Positions 1 to 9,283 of a stretch of DNA of 64,000 nt are shown piece after piece. This stretch comes from Kluyvera cryocrescens NBRC 102467 (lineage in GTDB: Bacteria; Pseudomonadota; Gammaproteobacteria; Enterobacterales; Enterobacteriaceae). The position numbers and the translations under genes were made by a program. The notes under the pieces are model-generated. The model made no database searches. It was not told where the DNA came from and worked only from the letters and a program-made list of their open reading frames with translations. The stretch is taken from the NCBI RefSeq assembly GCF_001571285.1, contig NZ_BCTM01000026.1, positions 1 to 64,000 of the forward strand. The letters are read 5' to 3'. Every line of letters starts with the position of its first letter. Positions within the stretch are counted from its first letter, which is position 1.

Positions 1-702
1 GATCCCGGAAAGTACATTGGTGCCATGAATACCGCAGCACCACAGTAGTGAGATTAAAAAAACCAGCAGCAGCATTCCAGGAAGAGTATCCAGTCCCATC
101 ACCAGTGGGCTGAGAATCAGGGTAAAAAAAGCGTTGATATCAAAATTCAGAATCACGCGGATAAACCAGACGATGATCAGGCAGACAACGGCTGGGATAA
201 GGCTAATAAATGATTGCAGGACTGCGGGTGGCACGCTGTCGGGTAATTTTATATAGATATTACGGGTGATAAAGAAGCGGACGATATAGACGGTCAGAAC
301 CGAAAGGATAATGGCCGAGAACAACCCTGATGCGCCAAAATTATCGACATTCACTTTCCAGTGGCTGTCCATTTGCGCCATCAAAAAGACCGCAACGGTG
401 ATGCAACTGCAGCTCATTTCATCGAGCGAGAGCTGTTTTGCCAGGTTATAGCTGATACCGATAGCTGCGATCAGGCCAATTGCGCCAAAGGTTACGCTGA
501 CCGGCACGCTGAGCGTATCACTGAATCCCCCTAAAAATTCACGCCATCCGGGTATTGGCAGGTTAGCGATAATCAGAAAAAAACTGCCCGCAATAATAAA
601 AGGCAATGTATAAGTAATTCCATTACGCACGGCGACCAATATCGTATTTTCACCAACCTTAACTAAAACGGGTACGACACGACTCTCTAAGAACTTGATC
701 AT
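1..702 (-). CDS. PTS EIIC permease, lactose/cellobiose family (partial)
   Basis: The frame stays open for 234 codons from an ATG at 702 to the window edge, so the C-terminus is missing. The product is a hydrophobic membrane protein. It begins MIKFLESRVVPVLVKVGEN, followed by the R-N-G-ITYTLPFIIAGSFFL stretch typical of the first membrane segment of CelB/ChbC-type EIIC domains. Near the visible end, WCCGIHGTNVLSG resembles the substrate-binding GIHG segment of the family. It lies 27 nt downstream of the phospho-glycosidase gene on the same strand, so the two probably form one operon: import with phosphorylation, then cleavage of the 6-phospho-glucoside. EIIA and EIIB partners are not in the window and may lie beyond the edge. 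Family is confident; cellobiose versus another beta-glucoside is not resolved. Confidence 0.85.
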   Translation of the reverse strand, partial: MIKFLESRVVPVLVKVGENTILVAVRNGITYTLPFIIAGSFFLIIANLPIPGWREFLGGFSDTLSVPVSVTFGAIGLIAAIGISYNLAKQLSLDEMSCSCITVAVFLMAQMDSHWKVNVDNFGASGLFSAIILSVLTVYIVRFFITRNIYIKLPDSVPPAVLQSFISLIPAVVCLIIVWFIRVILNFDINAFFTLILSPLVMGLDTLPGMLLLVFLISLLWCCGIHGTNVLSGI

Positions 703-729
703 TGGGCTATCCTTAGTAAGATATTCCGC

Positions 730-2036
730 TTACTGATATTGCGGTAAATAATCGCGATTAGCGGCTAAATAGTCGGTAAGTATTTTTTCCGCGATTTCCA
801 CCGATGGCACCAGAGGGTGCACTGAAAGCGCTAACAGCGCCGTCTGCCTGTTTCCGGTTATGGCGGCGTCTACGGTGAGCTCCTCAAAGGCTTTCACACT
901 CTGAATCAGCCCTTTGATAGCCGTTGGTAGCCGACCATACGCCAATGGGTGTGCGCCAAGGCTATCGATCATTGCATTGGTTTCTATGACGGCATCATCA
1001 GGGAGGTCTGGCGTAGTGCCCATATTTGGCACGTTAACGACGTGAAGTTCCTTTTTGTTGTTGTATATCGAGCTAATGATTGAGCAGGCGGTATCGGAAT
1101 AGAGTGCGCCGCCGCGCGCGGAAAGTTCGGCTGGTTTTTCACATAGATCTGGATTTCGATAAAGCTCAAAAAGCGACTTCTCGATACTCAACGATTGCTC
1201 GCCGCGCGTTCCACTGCGCTGCAGTTCGCTGATTTCGTGTTCCACCACTTCCCGACTCATGTAGAAATACTTTAGATAAGAAAGGGGATACAACTTCAAA
1301 GCGCGGATGAACTCAGCGGGTAAACCGAGATTGGGAACATTTTTCAACGTATGAGAGCCTACACCCTGTGCAAGCTGTTCGATAAAGTGGCGAGTAACAT
1401 CTTCACCGTTAACCGTAATACGATCGGCAAAAATCAAGTGGTTCAGACCGATAAATCGTGCATAAACCTCCTCACGTTCAACGCCGTATACGCTCGCAAT
1501 ATCACGCATCATGCTGTTAGCGCCGCTACAGATACCGAGCGACTTAATCGGGCTATATTTGGCAATGGCCTCTGTGACGATCCCGGCCGGATTGGTGAAG
1601 TTGATAAGCCAGGCATTCGGGCAATATTTTTCCATCTTACGGCATAACGCGAGCAGGACGGGAATGGTTCGCTGGGCTTTCATAAATCCGCCCGGGCCCG
1701 TAGTTTCCTGACCGAGCACACCGTATCGTAAGGGGATTTTTTCATCCTGAATACGCGCCGCCAGTTGGCCTACGCGAATTTGCGTCGTCACGAAGTCGGC
1801 ACCGATGAGCGCCTCCTCGAGATGGGTTGTCAGGTGGACAACCATATCGATTCCGGCTTTTTAACCATTCTTTGTGCTAGCGCACCGACGACTTCCAGCT
1901 TCTCTTTGCCCGCATCTATATCGACCAGCCAGTATTCACTGACGGGCAGCTCCGCATGACGTTTGATGAATCCATCGATAAGTTCTGGGGTGTACCCTGA
2001 ACCTCCGCCCACCGTGACGACTTTTAATTTTTTCAT
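730..2036 (-). pseudogene. Family 4 6-phospho-beta-glucosidase, frameshifted
   Basis: Two overlapping frames together make one glycoside hydrolase family 4 protein (CelF/LicH type, NAD- and metal-dependent). The N-terminal part (2036 to 1830) starts MKKLKVVTVGGGSGYTPELI, a Rossmann nucleotide-binding loop. The C-terminal part (1845 to 730) carries NFTNPAGIVTEA, GICSGANSM and GLNHLIF, matching the family's metal- and substrate-binding blocks. The frames separate at an A run (plus-strand T at 1858-1862): five A are present, and a sixth would restore VKKAGIDMVV across the join. The repaired protein would be about 435 residues, near the family's usual 440-450. Either this is a real one-base deletion that inactivates the gene or a homopolymer sequencing error. 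Ribosomal slippage on AAAAAG is a weaker third option. It is first in an operon with the EIIC gene. Confidence 0.85.
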
Positions 2037-2056
2037 GTTAACCAGACTCCGCTTTT

Positions 2057-2074
2057 AACTGGCATATGCCAGTT
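2057..2074. promoter_or_regulatory. 18-bp perfect palindrome, candidate operator
   Basis: AACTGGCATATGCCAGTT reads identically on both strands. It lies 21 bp upstream of the start codon of the family 4 glycosidase gene, where a repressor would block this PTS operon. The form resembles operators of GntR/HutC-type sugar regulators, but no such regulator gene is visible here. The symmetry is certain; the function is inferred. Confidence 0.5.
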
Positions 2075-2178
2075 CGGAGAAGTTAACACAACGCGATCGG
2101 CTTTCAATGGTCAGAAATAGAGTTGCGGTAGGATTTTTTGAAAATGGGATGGCGATCGAAAAATGAGCAGAATAAGAA

Positions 2179-2202
2179 AAGCCTTCCCGAGTGGGAAGGC
2201 TT
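2179..2202 (-). terminator. Rho-independent terminator of the rha operon
   Basis: AAGCCTTCCC and GGGAAGGCTT form a 10-bp stem with loop GAGT. On the minus strand it is followed by TTCTTATTC. It lies just beyond the rhaM stop codon and ends the long rha operon. Confidence 0.85.
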
Positions 2203-2206
2203 GGCA

Positions 2207-2521
2207 TCAATCCAGGTAAAACACCTCTTTAAGCTCCGCGCTCACCGGGCTGTTATCCGAATTGGCTGGCATCACGTCAGTCATGTATTTCCACCAACGC
2301 TGACATACTTCGGTATTGGCAACAGCGTCCCAGCGTTCTTCCGATTCAATCTCAACGGTGGCGAACAGCAGGTTACGCTCTTTATCCAGATAAATAGCGT
2401 AGTGGTGTGCGCCGTGCGCTTTGAGAACCGACTCCAGCTCCGGCCAGATTGGGCTATGGCGTCGTTGATACTCCTCGTGTGCGTTGGCATTCACCTGCAT
2501 CACAAAGGCTTTGCGGATCAT
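2207..2521 (-). CDS. rhaM: L-rhamnose mutarotase RhaM
   Basis: The 104-residue product has the full length of RhaM. It interconverts the alpha and beta anomers of L-rhamnopyranose in the cytoplasm, supplying the form used by the isomerase. The N-terminus [22 protein letters not shown] and the downstream HAYAIYLD-like (HHYAIYLD) and [10 protein letters not shown] segments are characteristic. The start codon overlaps the stop of the upstream dehydrogenase gene by 4 nt (ATGA), indicating translational coupling. It is the last gene of the rha operon and is followed by a strong terminator. In E. coli rhaM also lies downstream of rhaBAD, but without the intervening transporter genes seen here. Confidence 0.95.
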   Translation of the reverse strand: MIRKAFVMQVNANAHEEYQRRHSPIWPELESVLKAHGAHHYAIYLDKERNLLFATVEIESEERWDAVANTEVCQRWWKYMTDVMPANSDNSPVSAELKEVFYLD

Positions 2522-3666
2522 AATGCCTCCAGATAGAGCTCACGAACTTCATCGCGGCTGGCGGTACGTGGGTTACATGGCGCACAAGGATCTGCCAGCG
2601 CTTTATCCAGCCAGCCTTCGATATCGGCTTTGGTGACGCCTAATTGACTGAATCCTTGCGGGATCCCTACGCGAGCGCTCAGTTGACGGATGGCGTTAAT
2701 GGCTTCCATGCTGGCTGTTTCATCGCTCATATTACGCGTATCGACGCCCATCGCCTGCGCGACGCGAGCAAAACGCGCCACGGCATTAGGGCGGTTGAAG
2801 TTTTCAATGACGGGCAAAAGAATGGCATTACAAACGCCATGCGGCAGGTTATGCGTTGCGCCCGGCTGATGCGCCAGCGCGTGTACCAGGCCCAGACCGG
2901 CACTGTTAAACGCCATGCCCGCGAGGTACTGACCAAACGCCATTTGCTCGCGCGCTTCGAGGTTATGACCCTCGTCGACGGCTTTTGGCAGCCACAGGGT
3001 GATCAGGCGAATGGCTTCAAGTGCGTTGGCATCGGTTAACGGATGCGCGCCGACGGAAACGTAGGCTTCAATGGCATGAGTCAAGGCATCCATACCGGTT
3101 GCAGCGGTAACGGAAGCCGGGATATCGAGCATCACGCTGGCATCATCCACCGCGATATCCGGGATGATGTTGGCGTCGATAATGACTTCTTTCACCTGCC
3201 GCGCGGTATCAATGATCACCGCGTTGCTGGTCATCTCGGCGGCGGTGCCAGCAGTGGTGTTGATAGCAACCAAATGCACCCCGGCGTTGACCACTTTACC
3301 CACGCCAGAATAAGCGGTGGAAGGGCCTGGGTTCGCGGTGAGGATCTTAATTGCTTTCGCGGTGTCTATTGGACTGCCGCCGCCGAAGGCGATGATGTAG
3401 TCACAGGCATGCGCCTGATACGCTGCATAACCTTTCTGTACCAGCTCTTCCGTTGGGTTTGGGAAAACCTCGTCGAACAGATGGTAAGACACTTTATGTG
3501 CGTCCAGCGCGGTGAACAGGCTATCCAGTAAGCCGAGCTTAACAAGCTGACCATCGGTGACGATCAGCGCTTTTCCCCATTGCTTACCGGCAACCAGATT
3601 AACCATATCGGCGATAGCGCCCGCGCCGTGCAGGCTGATTTTCGGCAGTGCTAACATAAAACTCAT
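2518..3666 (-). CDS. fucO: Lactaldehyde reductase, FucO-type iron-dependent alcohol dehydrogenase
   Basis: The 382-residue group III (iron-activated) alcohol dehydrogenase has the usual FucO length (about 382-383). The NAD-binding block [13 protein letters not shown] is near residue 95-107. Metal ligands are expected in the [18 protein letters not shown] and [19 protein letters not shown] segments, where the conserved histidines are present. FucO reduces L-lactaldehyde to L-1,2-propanediol under fermentation. Its place in the rha operon fits, because RhaD releases lactaldehyde. The start is preceded by AAGGAGAAACACC. It overlaps rhaM by 4 nt and is separated from the upstream permease gene by 70 bp containing a hairpin. 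Substrate assignment rests on family and context. Confidence 0.9.
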   Translation of the reverse strand: MSFMLALPKISLHGAGAIADMVNLVAGKQWGKALIVTDGQLVKLGLLDSLFTALDAHKVSYHLFDEVFPNPTEELVQKGYAAYQAHACDYIIAFGGGSPIDTAKAIKILTANPGPSTAYSGVGKVVNAGVHLVAINTTAGTAAEMTSNAVIIDTARQVKEVIIDANIIPDIAVDDASVMLDIPASVTAATGMDALTHAIEAYVSVGAHPLTDANALEAIRLITLWLPKAVDEGHNLEAREQMAFGQYLAGMAFNSAGLGLVHALAHQPGATHNLPHGVCNAILLPVIENFNRPNAVARFARVAQAMGVDTRNMSDETASMEAINAIRQLSARVGIPQGFSQLGVTKADIEGWLDKALADPCAPCNPRTASRDEVRELYLEAL

Positions 3667-3708
3667 GGTGTTTCTCCTTGATACCTATTTTGTTAAATCC
3701 TGTCTTCC

Positions 3709-3730
3709 CCCTCATCCTGTGGGGTGAGGG
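3709..3730 (-). repeat. Intercistronic stem-loop upstream of the fucO-type gene
   Basis: CCCTCATCC pairs with GGGTGAGGG (one wobble pair) around a TGTG loop. It lies in the 70-bp gap between the second permease gene and the dehydrogenase gene. There is no T tract, so it is more likely an mRNA processing or stability element than a terminator. Confidence 0.5.
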
Positions 3731-3736
3731 AGGTAT

Positions 3737-4741
3737 TCAAATTCGTCGTCGCTGCATGAGTCGACGTGTGATGATCGGCAGTGAAATCACCACAATCAGC
3801 ATCGCGCCGATGATTATCGACATCACGATACCGGGGACGTTAAGCAGGCTGAGGCCAAAGGTGACTAGCCCCATCAGGAACGCCGCAATGATGACGCCGA
3901 CCATGCTGCCGGAGCCGCCAAGAATGTTGATACCGCCGAGCACCGCCATGGTGACCACCCCCAGCTCCCAGCCCATGGCGATGGTTGGCCGCGTACTGCC
4001 CAGACGGGAAGTCAGCAGCACGGCAGCCAGCCCCGACATCAACCCGACCAGCGCAAACAACAGCAGGTTGTGACGCTTGACGTTAATCCCTGAATACCAT
4101 GCGCCGGTTGGATTATTGCCAATGGCGTAGGTACGGCGGCCAAAGTTGGTTTTATGTAGCAAAAAGGCGAACACGGCAGCGAGCACGATAAACAGCGCAA
4201 ACTCGAACGACAGCGCGCCCCATACGTAGCCTTGTCCAAACCAGGCAAAGCTCTCTGGATATTTATTCAGCGCCTGATCGCCCAGCAGAATGTAGGTAAT
4301 ACCGCGATACAGACTCATGGTGCCGATGGTGATGACGATAGAGGAGAGGTTAAAGCGCGTGACCAGCAGGCCGTTAAACAGCCCGCACAGCAGCCCAACG
4401 CCAAGCCCTACGCAGACCAGCAGCGGTGTATCGATGCCGGCGGCGGCGCAAAAGCCCATCAGCGTTGAGCTGAGTGCGATGGTTGAAGCAACGGAAAGGT
4501 CGATCTCTCGAGCAATAATCAGCATCGCCATCGGCAGCACGATGATTGCCTTCTCGGTGAAGTTGAAGGTGGCGTCCGATAGATTCCAGATATTGAGGAA
4601 GTACGGTGAAGCCAGGGCGTTGATGACAAACACCAGCAGAGTGACCGCCAGTAAAAAGCCTTCCCAGCACAGCAACCGTTGAATGAAAGACGGTGTGGCG
4701 ATTTCGGTTTTAATCTCTTCCGGCATCATTATTTTGCTCAT
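3737..4741 (-). CDS. ABC sugar transporter permease (rhamnose importer, second permease)
   Basis: The 334-residue membrane protein belongs to the ribose/rhamnose (RbsC-like, CUT2) permease family, with roughly eight to ten hydrophobic segments. The segment AREIDLSVASTIALSS corresponds to the conserved D-L-S-V block, and GGSGSMVGVIIAAFLMG to the conserved glycine-rich C-terminal part. It should pair with the adjacent permease as a heterodimeric channel in the inner membrane. Its start overlaps the end of the other permease gene by 4 nt. Homologues are named RhaQ or RhaP in rhizobial rhamnose importers. Because of its place in the rha operon I infer L-rhamnose as substrate. An AI-2-type (Lsr) annotation is an alternative that sequence similarity alone would also give. 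Confidence 0.88.
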   Translation of the reverse strand: MSKIMMPEEIKTEIATPSFIQRLLCWEGFLLAVTLLVFVINALASPYFLNIWNLSDATFNFTEKAIIVLPMAMLIIAREIDLSVASTIALSSTLMGFCAAAGIDTPLLVCVGLGVGLLCGLFNGLLVTRFNLSSIVITIGTMSLYRGITYILLGDQALNKYPESFAWFGQGYVWGALSFEFALFIVLAAVFAFLLHKTNFGRRTYAIGNNPTGAWYSGINVKRHNLLLFALVGLMSGLAAVLLTSRLGSTRPTIAMGWELGVVTMAVLGGINILGGSGSMVGVIIAAFLMGLVTFGLSLLNVPGIVMSIIIGAMLIVVISLPIITRRLMQRRRI

Positions 4742-5742
4742 GAGCGCACCGCCTGTTTTTGTCGAGCCAGCGCAGCATCGCGCAAAATCAGCCGTCCCTT
4801 GCGTTTATTACCGCGTTCATTCAGCAGTACCGCTACCACAATCACCGCCCCGGAAATGGCCATCTGCCAGAACGGTGAAATCCCGATAACCGGCAGTGCA
4901 TTGTTGATAATGCCGAGGAACAGCGCCCCGCACAGGCAGCCGATGACGCGACCGGTGCCGCCCATGGTGCTGATACCGCCAATCACGCAGGCGGCAACCA
5001 CCTGCAGCTCGAAGCCGTTGGCGACGTCAACGTAGGCGACGGCAAAGCGGGAGATCCACAAATAACCGCAGAACCCGGCCAGCGCACCGGAGAGGCAGAA
5101 GCTGACAAACTGCATTTTTCCAGCGTTGATTCCGGTGTAGTACGCCGCAGTGGCGTTACCGCCGGCGGTGTATAGCGCCCGTCCGGTGCGGCTAAAGCGC
5201 AGGAAATAGCCGACTAACAGCAGCGCAGCGATAGCAAACCAGCTCAGCACCGGCAGCCCAAGGAGTGAGGTGCGCGGCAGGCCGAGGAAGTCGACACCCA
5301 TTTGATGTGAGTTGACCCAGCCGCCGTCGGAAAGCAGGAAGATTATTCCCCGGTAGATACTCATGGTCCCCAGCGTCACTACAATGGCGGGAATACCCAG
5401 CTTCCAGACCAGCAGCCCATTAATCATTCCCATCACCAGCCCCAGCGCGGTGGCGAGCACCAGCAGCGCCCAGACGGGGATAGAGGGAAAATGGAAATTG
5501 AGCAGGGCGACTATCATTCCGGTGAGCGCCAGGTTGGCGGCCATCGACAGATCGATACCTTTGGTCAGTAGCACCATCATTTGGCCGAGCGCGAGGATGA
5601 TTAAGATGGCGGTATCGTTGAACATTTCCACCAGATTACCCGGTGAGACGAACGACGGTACCCGGCTGCCAATGGCTGCCACCATCAGAATAATAACGCC
5701 CGCGAGCAGCGCTTCACGGTGTTTAAATAAGGATTGCCACAT
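4738..5742 (-). CDS. ABC sugar transporter permease (rhamnose importer, first permease)
   Basis: The 334-residue CUT2-family permease resembles its neighbour in length and plan. LLTKGIDLSMAANLALTGM holds the family's G-I-D-L-S block and GGISTMGGTGRVIGCLCGAL the glycine-rich C-terminal block. The C-terminus is basic (NERGNKRKGRL...RQKQAVRS) and is expected on the cytoplasmic side. The start at 5742 directly abuts the stop codon of the ATPase gene, and the end overlaps the next permease by 4 nt, so all three are translationally coupled. Inferred role: half of the inner-membrane channel of the L-rhamnose ABC importer. Confidence 0.88.
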   Translation of the reverse strand: MWQSLFKHREALLAGVIILMVAAIGSRVPSFVSPGNLVEMFNDTAILIILALGQMMVLLTKGIDLSMAANLALTGMIVALLNFHFPSIPVWALLVLATALGLVMGMINGLLVWKLGIPAIVVTLGTMSIYRGIIFLLSDGGWVNSHQMGVDFLGLPRTSLLGLPVLSWFAIAALLLVGYFLRFSRTGRALYTAGGNATAAYYTGINAGKMQFVSFCLSGALAGFCGYLWISRFAVAYVDVANGFELQVVAACVIGGISTMGGTGRVIGCLCGALFLGIINNALPVIGISPFWQMAISGAVIVVAVLLNERGNKRKGRLILRDAALARQKQAVRS

Positions 5743-7248
5743 TTACGCTGCCTCCCTACCTGCGCCGCTTGCCGCGCTGACGATGGTTTCCGCCGTCGCT
5801 TCACCGGCCTGATACTCGGCCACCCTCAGCCCCTCATGCATGACGATAATGCGGTCCGCCATGCCCATCACTTCCGGCAGTTCCGAAGACACCATGATCA
5901 CCGCCAGCCCTTGCGCCACCAGCTCGGACATAAACTGATGCACCGCGGCTTTGGATCCAATATCAATACCCTTGGTCGGCTCGTCGAGAATGATGACCTC
6001 CGGATGCGTTGCCAGCCATTTGCCAATCACCACTTTTTGCTGGTTACCGCCGGAGAGCGTTTCTACCGGTTGTCGCCAGCTAAAGGCTTTTACCTGTAGG
6101 CGGCGTGCGTACTCGTCGGCCAACTGCCACTCCCGGGCATCGTTAAGCACGCCGCGTGGATTGAGTTTGTTTAGCTGCGGCAGGCTGATGTTCTGCGCGA
6201 TGGGCAGCTCGATAATGGCGCCCTGTTTTTGCCGCTCTTCCGGCACGCAGACAATCCCGGCGCTGATGGCGTCGGCGGGCTGGCGGAAATGCACCGGCCT
6301 GCCGTTCAGCACGATTTCACCTGAAGAGGGATGCGAAACGCCGGAAAGCGCCTGCATCAGCTCGGTACGCCCGGCGCCGACCAGACCATAGAAGCCCAGA
6401 ATCTCGCCTTTGCGCAGCGTAAAACTGATATGGGCAAACTCGGTTGGGTGGCACAAATCTTTCACCTCCAGCACCACGTCACCCTTCTCGCAGGCGACTT
6501 TCGGGTAGGTTTGCGTAATGGCGCGGCCGACCATCATGGCCACCATACGTTCTTCGGTGATGTCATTAATTGCACCGGAACCCACATACACACCATCACG
6601 CAAAATGGTGTAGTGATCCGCCAGCTCGAAGATTTCATCAAACTTGTGGGAGATGAACAGAATTGCTTTACCTTCCTGTTTTAAGCGCTCAACAATCTGA
6701 TAAAACTCCAGTATTTCGTGCTGGGAGAGAGCTGCGGTGGGCTCATCGAGGATCACAACCTGCGCTTCGAACGACAGGGCACGGGCAATGGCGACCATAT
6801 GGCGCTGGGCGATGCTGAGGGTTTTCAGTATGGCGCGTGGATCAATTTGCACATCGAGGCGGCTTAAGATCGCGTGTGCTTTCTGATGCATGGCAGGCCA
6901 ATCGAGCTTTTTTAACCAGCCTTTATGCAGATACTGGCCGACAAAAATATTTTCGGTGACCGACAGCTCGTCGAACAGCACGGTTTCCTGATGAATGGCG
7001 GTAATACCGACTTTGTGCGCCGAGTCCGGCGTTGGCAGTGAAATCGGGATAGCTTTATACAGGATTTCACCTTCTTCAGGCTGATAGATGCCGGTCATGA
7101 CTTTGACCAGCGTCGATTTGCCCGCACCGTTTTCACCAATTAAGGCGGTGACTTTTCCGGGCCAGAGATCGAGCTGCACGTTTTCAAGCGCGCGCACGCC
7201 GGGGAAAACTTTGGTTATTCCCTTTAGCTGTAGCAAAGGTGTCGACAT
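5743..7248 (-). CDS. ABC sugar importer ATP-binding protein (two ATPase domains)
   Basis: The 501-residue tandem ATPase is of the RbsA/MglA type. The N-terminal domain has Walker A GENGAGKST and Walker B VVILDEPTAAL. Its signature is the degenerate LSIAQRHMV, as usual for the first half of this family. The C-terminal domain has a GLVGAGRTE loop in place of a classical Walker A, the intact signature LSGGNQQKV and Walker B VIILDEPTKGID. One domain is therefore expected to be catalytically weaker. It energises sugar import with the two downstream permeases. The gene lies 100 bp after the binding-protein gene, and the gap holds a REP-type element. The rhizobial counterpart is called RhaT, a name that clashes with the enteric symporter, so I give no symbol. 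Confidence 0.9.
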   Translation of the reverse strand: MSTPLLQLKGITKVFPGVRALENVQLDLWPGKVTALIGENGAGKSTLVKVMTGIYQPEEGEILYKAIPISLPTPDSAHKVGITAIHQETVLFDELSVTENIFVGQYLHKGWLKKLDWPAMHQKAHAILSRLDVQIDPRAILKTLSIAQRHMVAIARALSFEAQVVILDEPTAALSQHEILEFYQIVERLKQEGKAILFISHKFDEIFELADHYTILRDGVYVGSGAINDITEERMVAMMVGRAITQTYPKVACEKGDVVLEVKDLCHPTEFAHISFTLRKGEILGFYGLVGAGRTELMQALSGVSHPSSGEIVLNGRPVHFRQPADAISAGIVCVPEERQKQGAIIELPIAQNISLPQLNKLNPRGVLNDAREWQLADEYARRLQVKAFSWRQPVETLSGGNQQKVVIGKWLATHPEVIILDEPTKGIDIGSKAAVHQFMSELVAQGLAVIMVSSELPEVMGMADRIIVMHEGLRVAEYQAGEATAETIVSAASGAGREAA

Positions 7249-7269
7249 GATAGTTCTCCATCGTGGGAG

Positions 7270-7345
7270 GTTTTGTAGGGCGAGTCAGCGCTAGCGCCAC
7301 CCACCGGTTTGCCGGATGGCGCGGGGCCTATCCGGTCTACAAAAC
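7270..7345. repeat. REP/BIME element between binding-protein and ATPase genes
   Basis: A REP core at 7311-7340 (GCCGGATGGCG...TATCCGG) is bounded by an outer 9-bp inverted repeat, GTTTTGTAG (7270-7278) and CTACAAAAC (7337-7345). The arrangement resembles the malE-malF boundary of E. coli, where REPs protect the mRNA of the more abundant binding protein. Confidence 0.75.
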
Positions 7346-7348
7346 GCA

Positions 7349-8335
7349 TCAGAAGATTTTTGAGAACTTATCAATATTGCTGGCATCGTAAACGAACGGC
7401 TCAGACATAGCGCCGCTGCCGTCAGCATCCAGCTTCACCTTGCCCAGCTTGCCCATACTGGCTTCGGTTGGCGTGGCGGTGCCTTTGACCAGGTCATCCG
7501 CAAGATAGGTTGCCGCGTAGCCCAGGTCGATAGGATTCCAGATGGCAAAGCTTTTGCTAGCACCGGACTTGATTGCACCGGCCATTTCAGACGGCAACCC
7601 CAGGCCGGTAACGTACACTTTGCCAATTTTGCCCTGGTCTTTCACCGCCTGCGCCGCCGCCACGATACCGACAGACGACGGCGAGACGATCACTTTCAGA
7701 TCCGGGTAAGACTTCAGCAGACCAACCGCTTCGCGGTAGCTTTTATCTGACAGATCGTCGCCGTAGGCCACGGTCACCAGATTGATGGACGGGTAGTTCG
7801 GTAATACTTTCTTCATCTCGCCAATCCAGATGTTCTGGTTAGTCGAGGTTGGCGTTGCGCTGAGAATCGCAACATCGCCTTTTTCCACATTCAGCGCTTT
7901 AAGCGCATCGGCGGCCAGCTTGACGTTGGTTTCACCAATCAGCTGGTTATTGGATGGATTCAGGTGAATTTGACGCCCACCGGCGGTGACGCCGGAATCC
8001 CATGAAACGACTTTAATGCCGCGCTGCATGGCTTTTTTCAGCACCGGGACCACGGCATCCGGATCGTTGGCGGAAATGGCGATCGCATCCACCCCTTGAG
8101 CGATCAACCCGTTAAGCACTTCGATCTGCGCTTCTGCGGTGGTGGTAGTGGGACCGGTATAAATAACTTTAACATCGCCTAACTCTTTTGCGGCCTCCTG
8201 AGCGCCGACGTTCGCAGCCTCGAAGAATCCATTACCTAAAGACTTGGCCACAAGGGCGATTTTTACTTCAGCTAATGCGGAACCGGACAACGCCAGGGCG
8301 GCAACGGTGAGGATGAAGCTTGCTTTTATTTTCAT
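7349..8335 (-). CDS. Periplasmic sugar-binding protein (rhamnose ABC importer)
   Basis: The 328-residue solute-binding protein is of the ribose/autoinducer-2 type (periplasmic binding protein I-like fold). Residues 1-22 (MKIKASFILTVAALALSGSALA) form a clear Sec signal peptide with predicted cleavage before EVKIALV. The mature part has ISANDPDAVVPVLKKAM and VVSWDSGV, the conserved hinge and ligand-binding strands of the family. It captures sugar in the periplasm and delivers it to the permease pair. The position downstream of rhaD points to L-rhamnose, like rhizobial RhaS (not the AraC-type RhaS regulator). AI-2 binding proteins are close relatives, so substrate is an inference. Stem-loops flank the gene on both sides. 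Confidence 0.88.
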   Translation of the reverse strand: MKIKASFILTVAALALSGSALAEVKIALVAKSLGNGFFEAANVGAQEAAKELGDVKVIYTGPTTTTAEAQIEVLNGLIAQGVDAIAISANDPDAVVPVLKKAMQRGIKVVSWDSGVTAGGRQIHLNPSNNQLIGETNVKLAADALKALNVEKGDVAILSATPTSTNQNIWIGEMKKVLPNYPSINLVTVAYGDDLSDKSYREAVGLLKSYPDLKVIVSPSSVGIVAAAQAVKDQGKIGKVYVTGLGLPSEMAGAIKSGASKSFAIWNPIDLGYAATYLADDLVKGTATPTEASMGKLGKVKLDADGSGAMSEPFVYDASNIDKFSKIF

Positions 8336-8387
8336 TGCTTGTACTCCACGGTTTTGAGTTAGTTGGTTTGCAGGTAACAGAATTTTT

Positions 8388-8413
8388 CCCCTGCGGATCG
8401 TTGCCCACAGGGG
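8388..8413 (-). repeat. Intercistronic stem-loop between rhaD and the binding-protein gene
   Basis: In the minus-strand transcript CCCCTGTGG pairs with CCGCAGGGG (one G-U pair) around an 8-nt loop. No T run follows, so it probably protects or processes the mRNA rather than ending transcription. Confidence 0.5.
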
Positions 8414-8426
8414 TTATGCGATGTTC

Positions 8427-9257
8427 TTACTTGTACAGATTTAATGCGCTGGCCATCGGGGTCACGCCAAAGCGCTGGCCGAGGGCAATCAGTTCTTGCT
8501 GAGTGATGGTCTGCTTCATGCCGCCCATCGAGTACACCTTCACCAGGACTTCGGCAGATTTTTCGGCGGTATCAATCAGGCCGAAGGCCTCATCAAGCGT
8601 TGGGCCACTGCCAAAGACACCGTGGAACGGCCACAGCACCAGAGAGTGCTGCTGCATTGACACCGCGGTCGCCTGACCGATTTCGTCAGTACCCGGCACC
8701 ATCCACGGCAGAATGCCGACGCCATCCGGGAAGACCACCAGACACTCGGTGCTGCCTTCCCACAGTTTGCGGGTAATCAGCGCACTGTCATTTTCCAGCA
8801 CGTAGGTCAGCGCAATCAGGTTGGTGGCGTGGCAGTGCATGATTACGCGGTCTTTGCCGTCGGTCAGTTTGATACGTTCACAGTGTGACAGGAAATGCGC
8901 AGGCAGCTCGGACGTTGGTACAGCTTCGTGAGTCAGCCCCCACAAAATATGGTAGCCCGCACCGTCGCTATCGACTTTCACGACGCCGAGGTTAGCGGCA
9001 GGATCGAGCTGGACGTTACGGAAGAATTTACCGGAACCGGTCACGATAAACGGCGTGTTTGCCAGCATAGGCATCGGCTGGCTCAGAGCGATATAGCGTG
9101 GTTTGGCGTGGAAATCGGCGGTGAAGGGGGCGATATCAGCTTCGTCCAGACGCAGGGTCAGGTTACCGCCATTACGTTCATCCCAGCCTTTCAACCAGGC
9201 GTCAGAAGTGGCTTTGATCATGCCCTGGACGAACCAGGAATCGGTAATATTCTGCAT
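8427..9257 (-). CDS. rhaD: Rhamnulose-1-phosphate aldolase RhaD
   Basis: The 276-residue class II aldolase cleaves L-rhamnulose 1-phosphate to dihydroxyacetone phosphate and L-lactaldehyde; E. coli RhaD has 274 residues. [18 protein letters not shown] is the family's phosphate-binding start, and [19 protein letters not shown] carries the zinc-ligand H-x-H pair. A further zinc-site histidine is in [13 protein letters not shown]. The gene lies 114 bp after rhaA with a REP element in the gap, and is followed by the ABC importer genes. It is transcribed from the RhaS-dependent rhaB promoter. Confidence 0.97.
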   Translation of the reverse strand: MQNITDSWFVQGMIKATSDAWLKGWDERNGGNLTLRLDEADIAPFTADFHAKPRYIALSQPMPMLANTPFIVTGSGKFFRNVQLDPAANLGVVKVDSDGAGYHILWGLTHEAVPTSELPAHFLSHCERIKLTDGKDRVIMHCHATNLIALTYVLENDSALITRKLWEGSTECLVVFPDGVGILPWMVPGTDEIGQATAVSMQQHSLVLWPFHGVFGSGPTLDEAFGLIDTAEKSAEVLVKVYSMGGMKQTITQQELIALGQRFGVTPMASALNLYK

Positions 9258-9283
9258 AGTCTTGTTGTCCTGTGTACTTTGAT

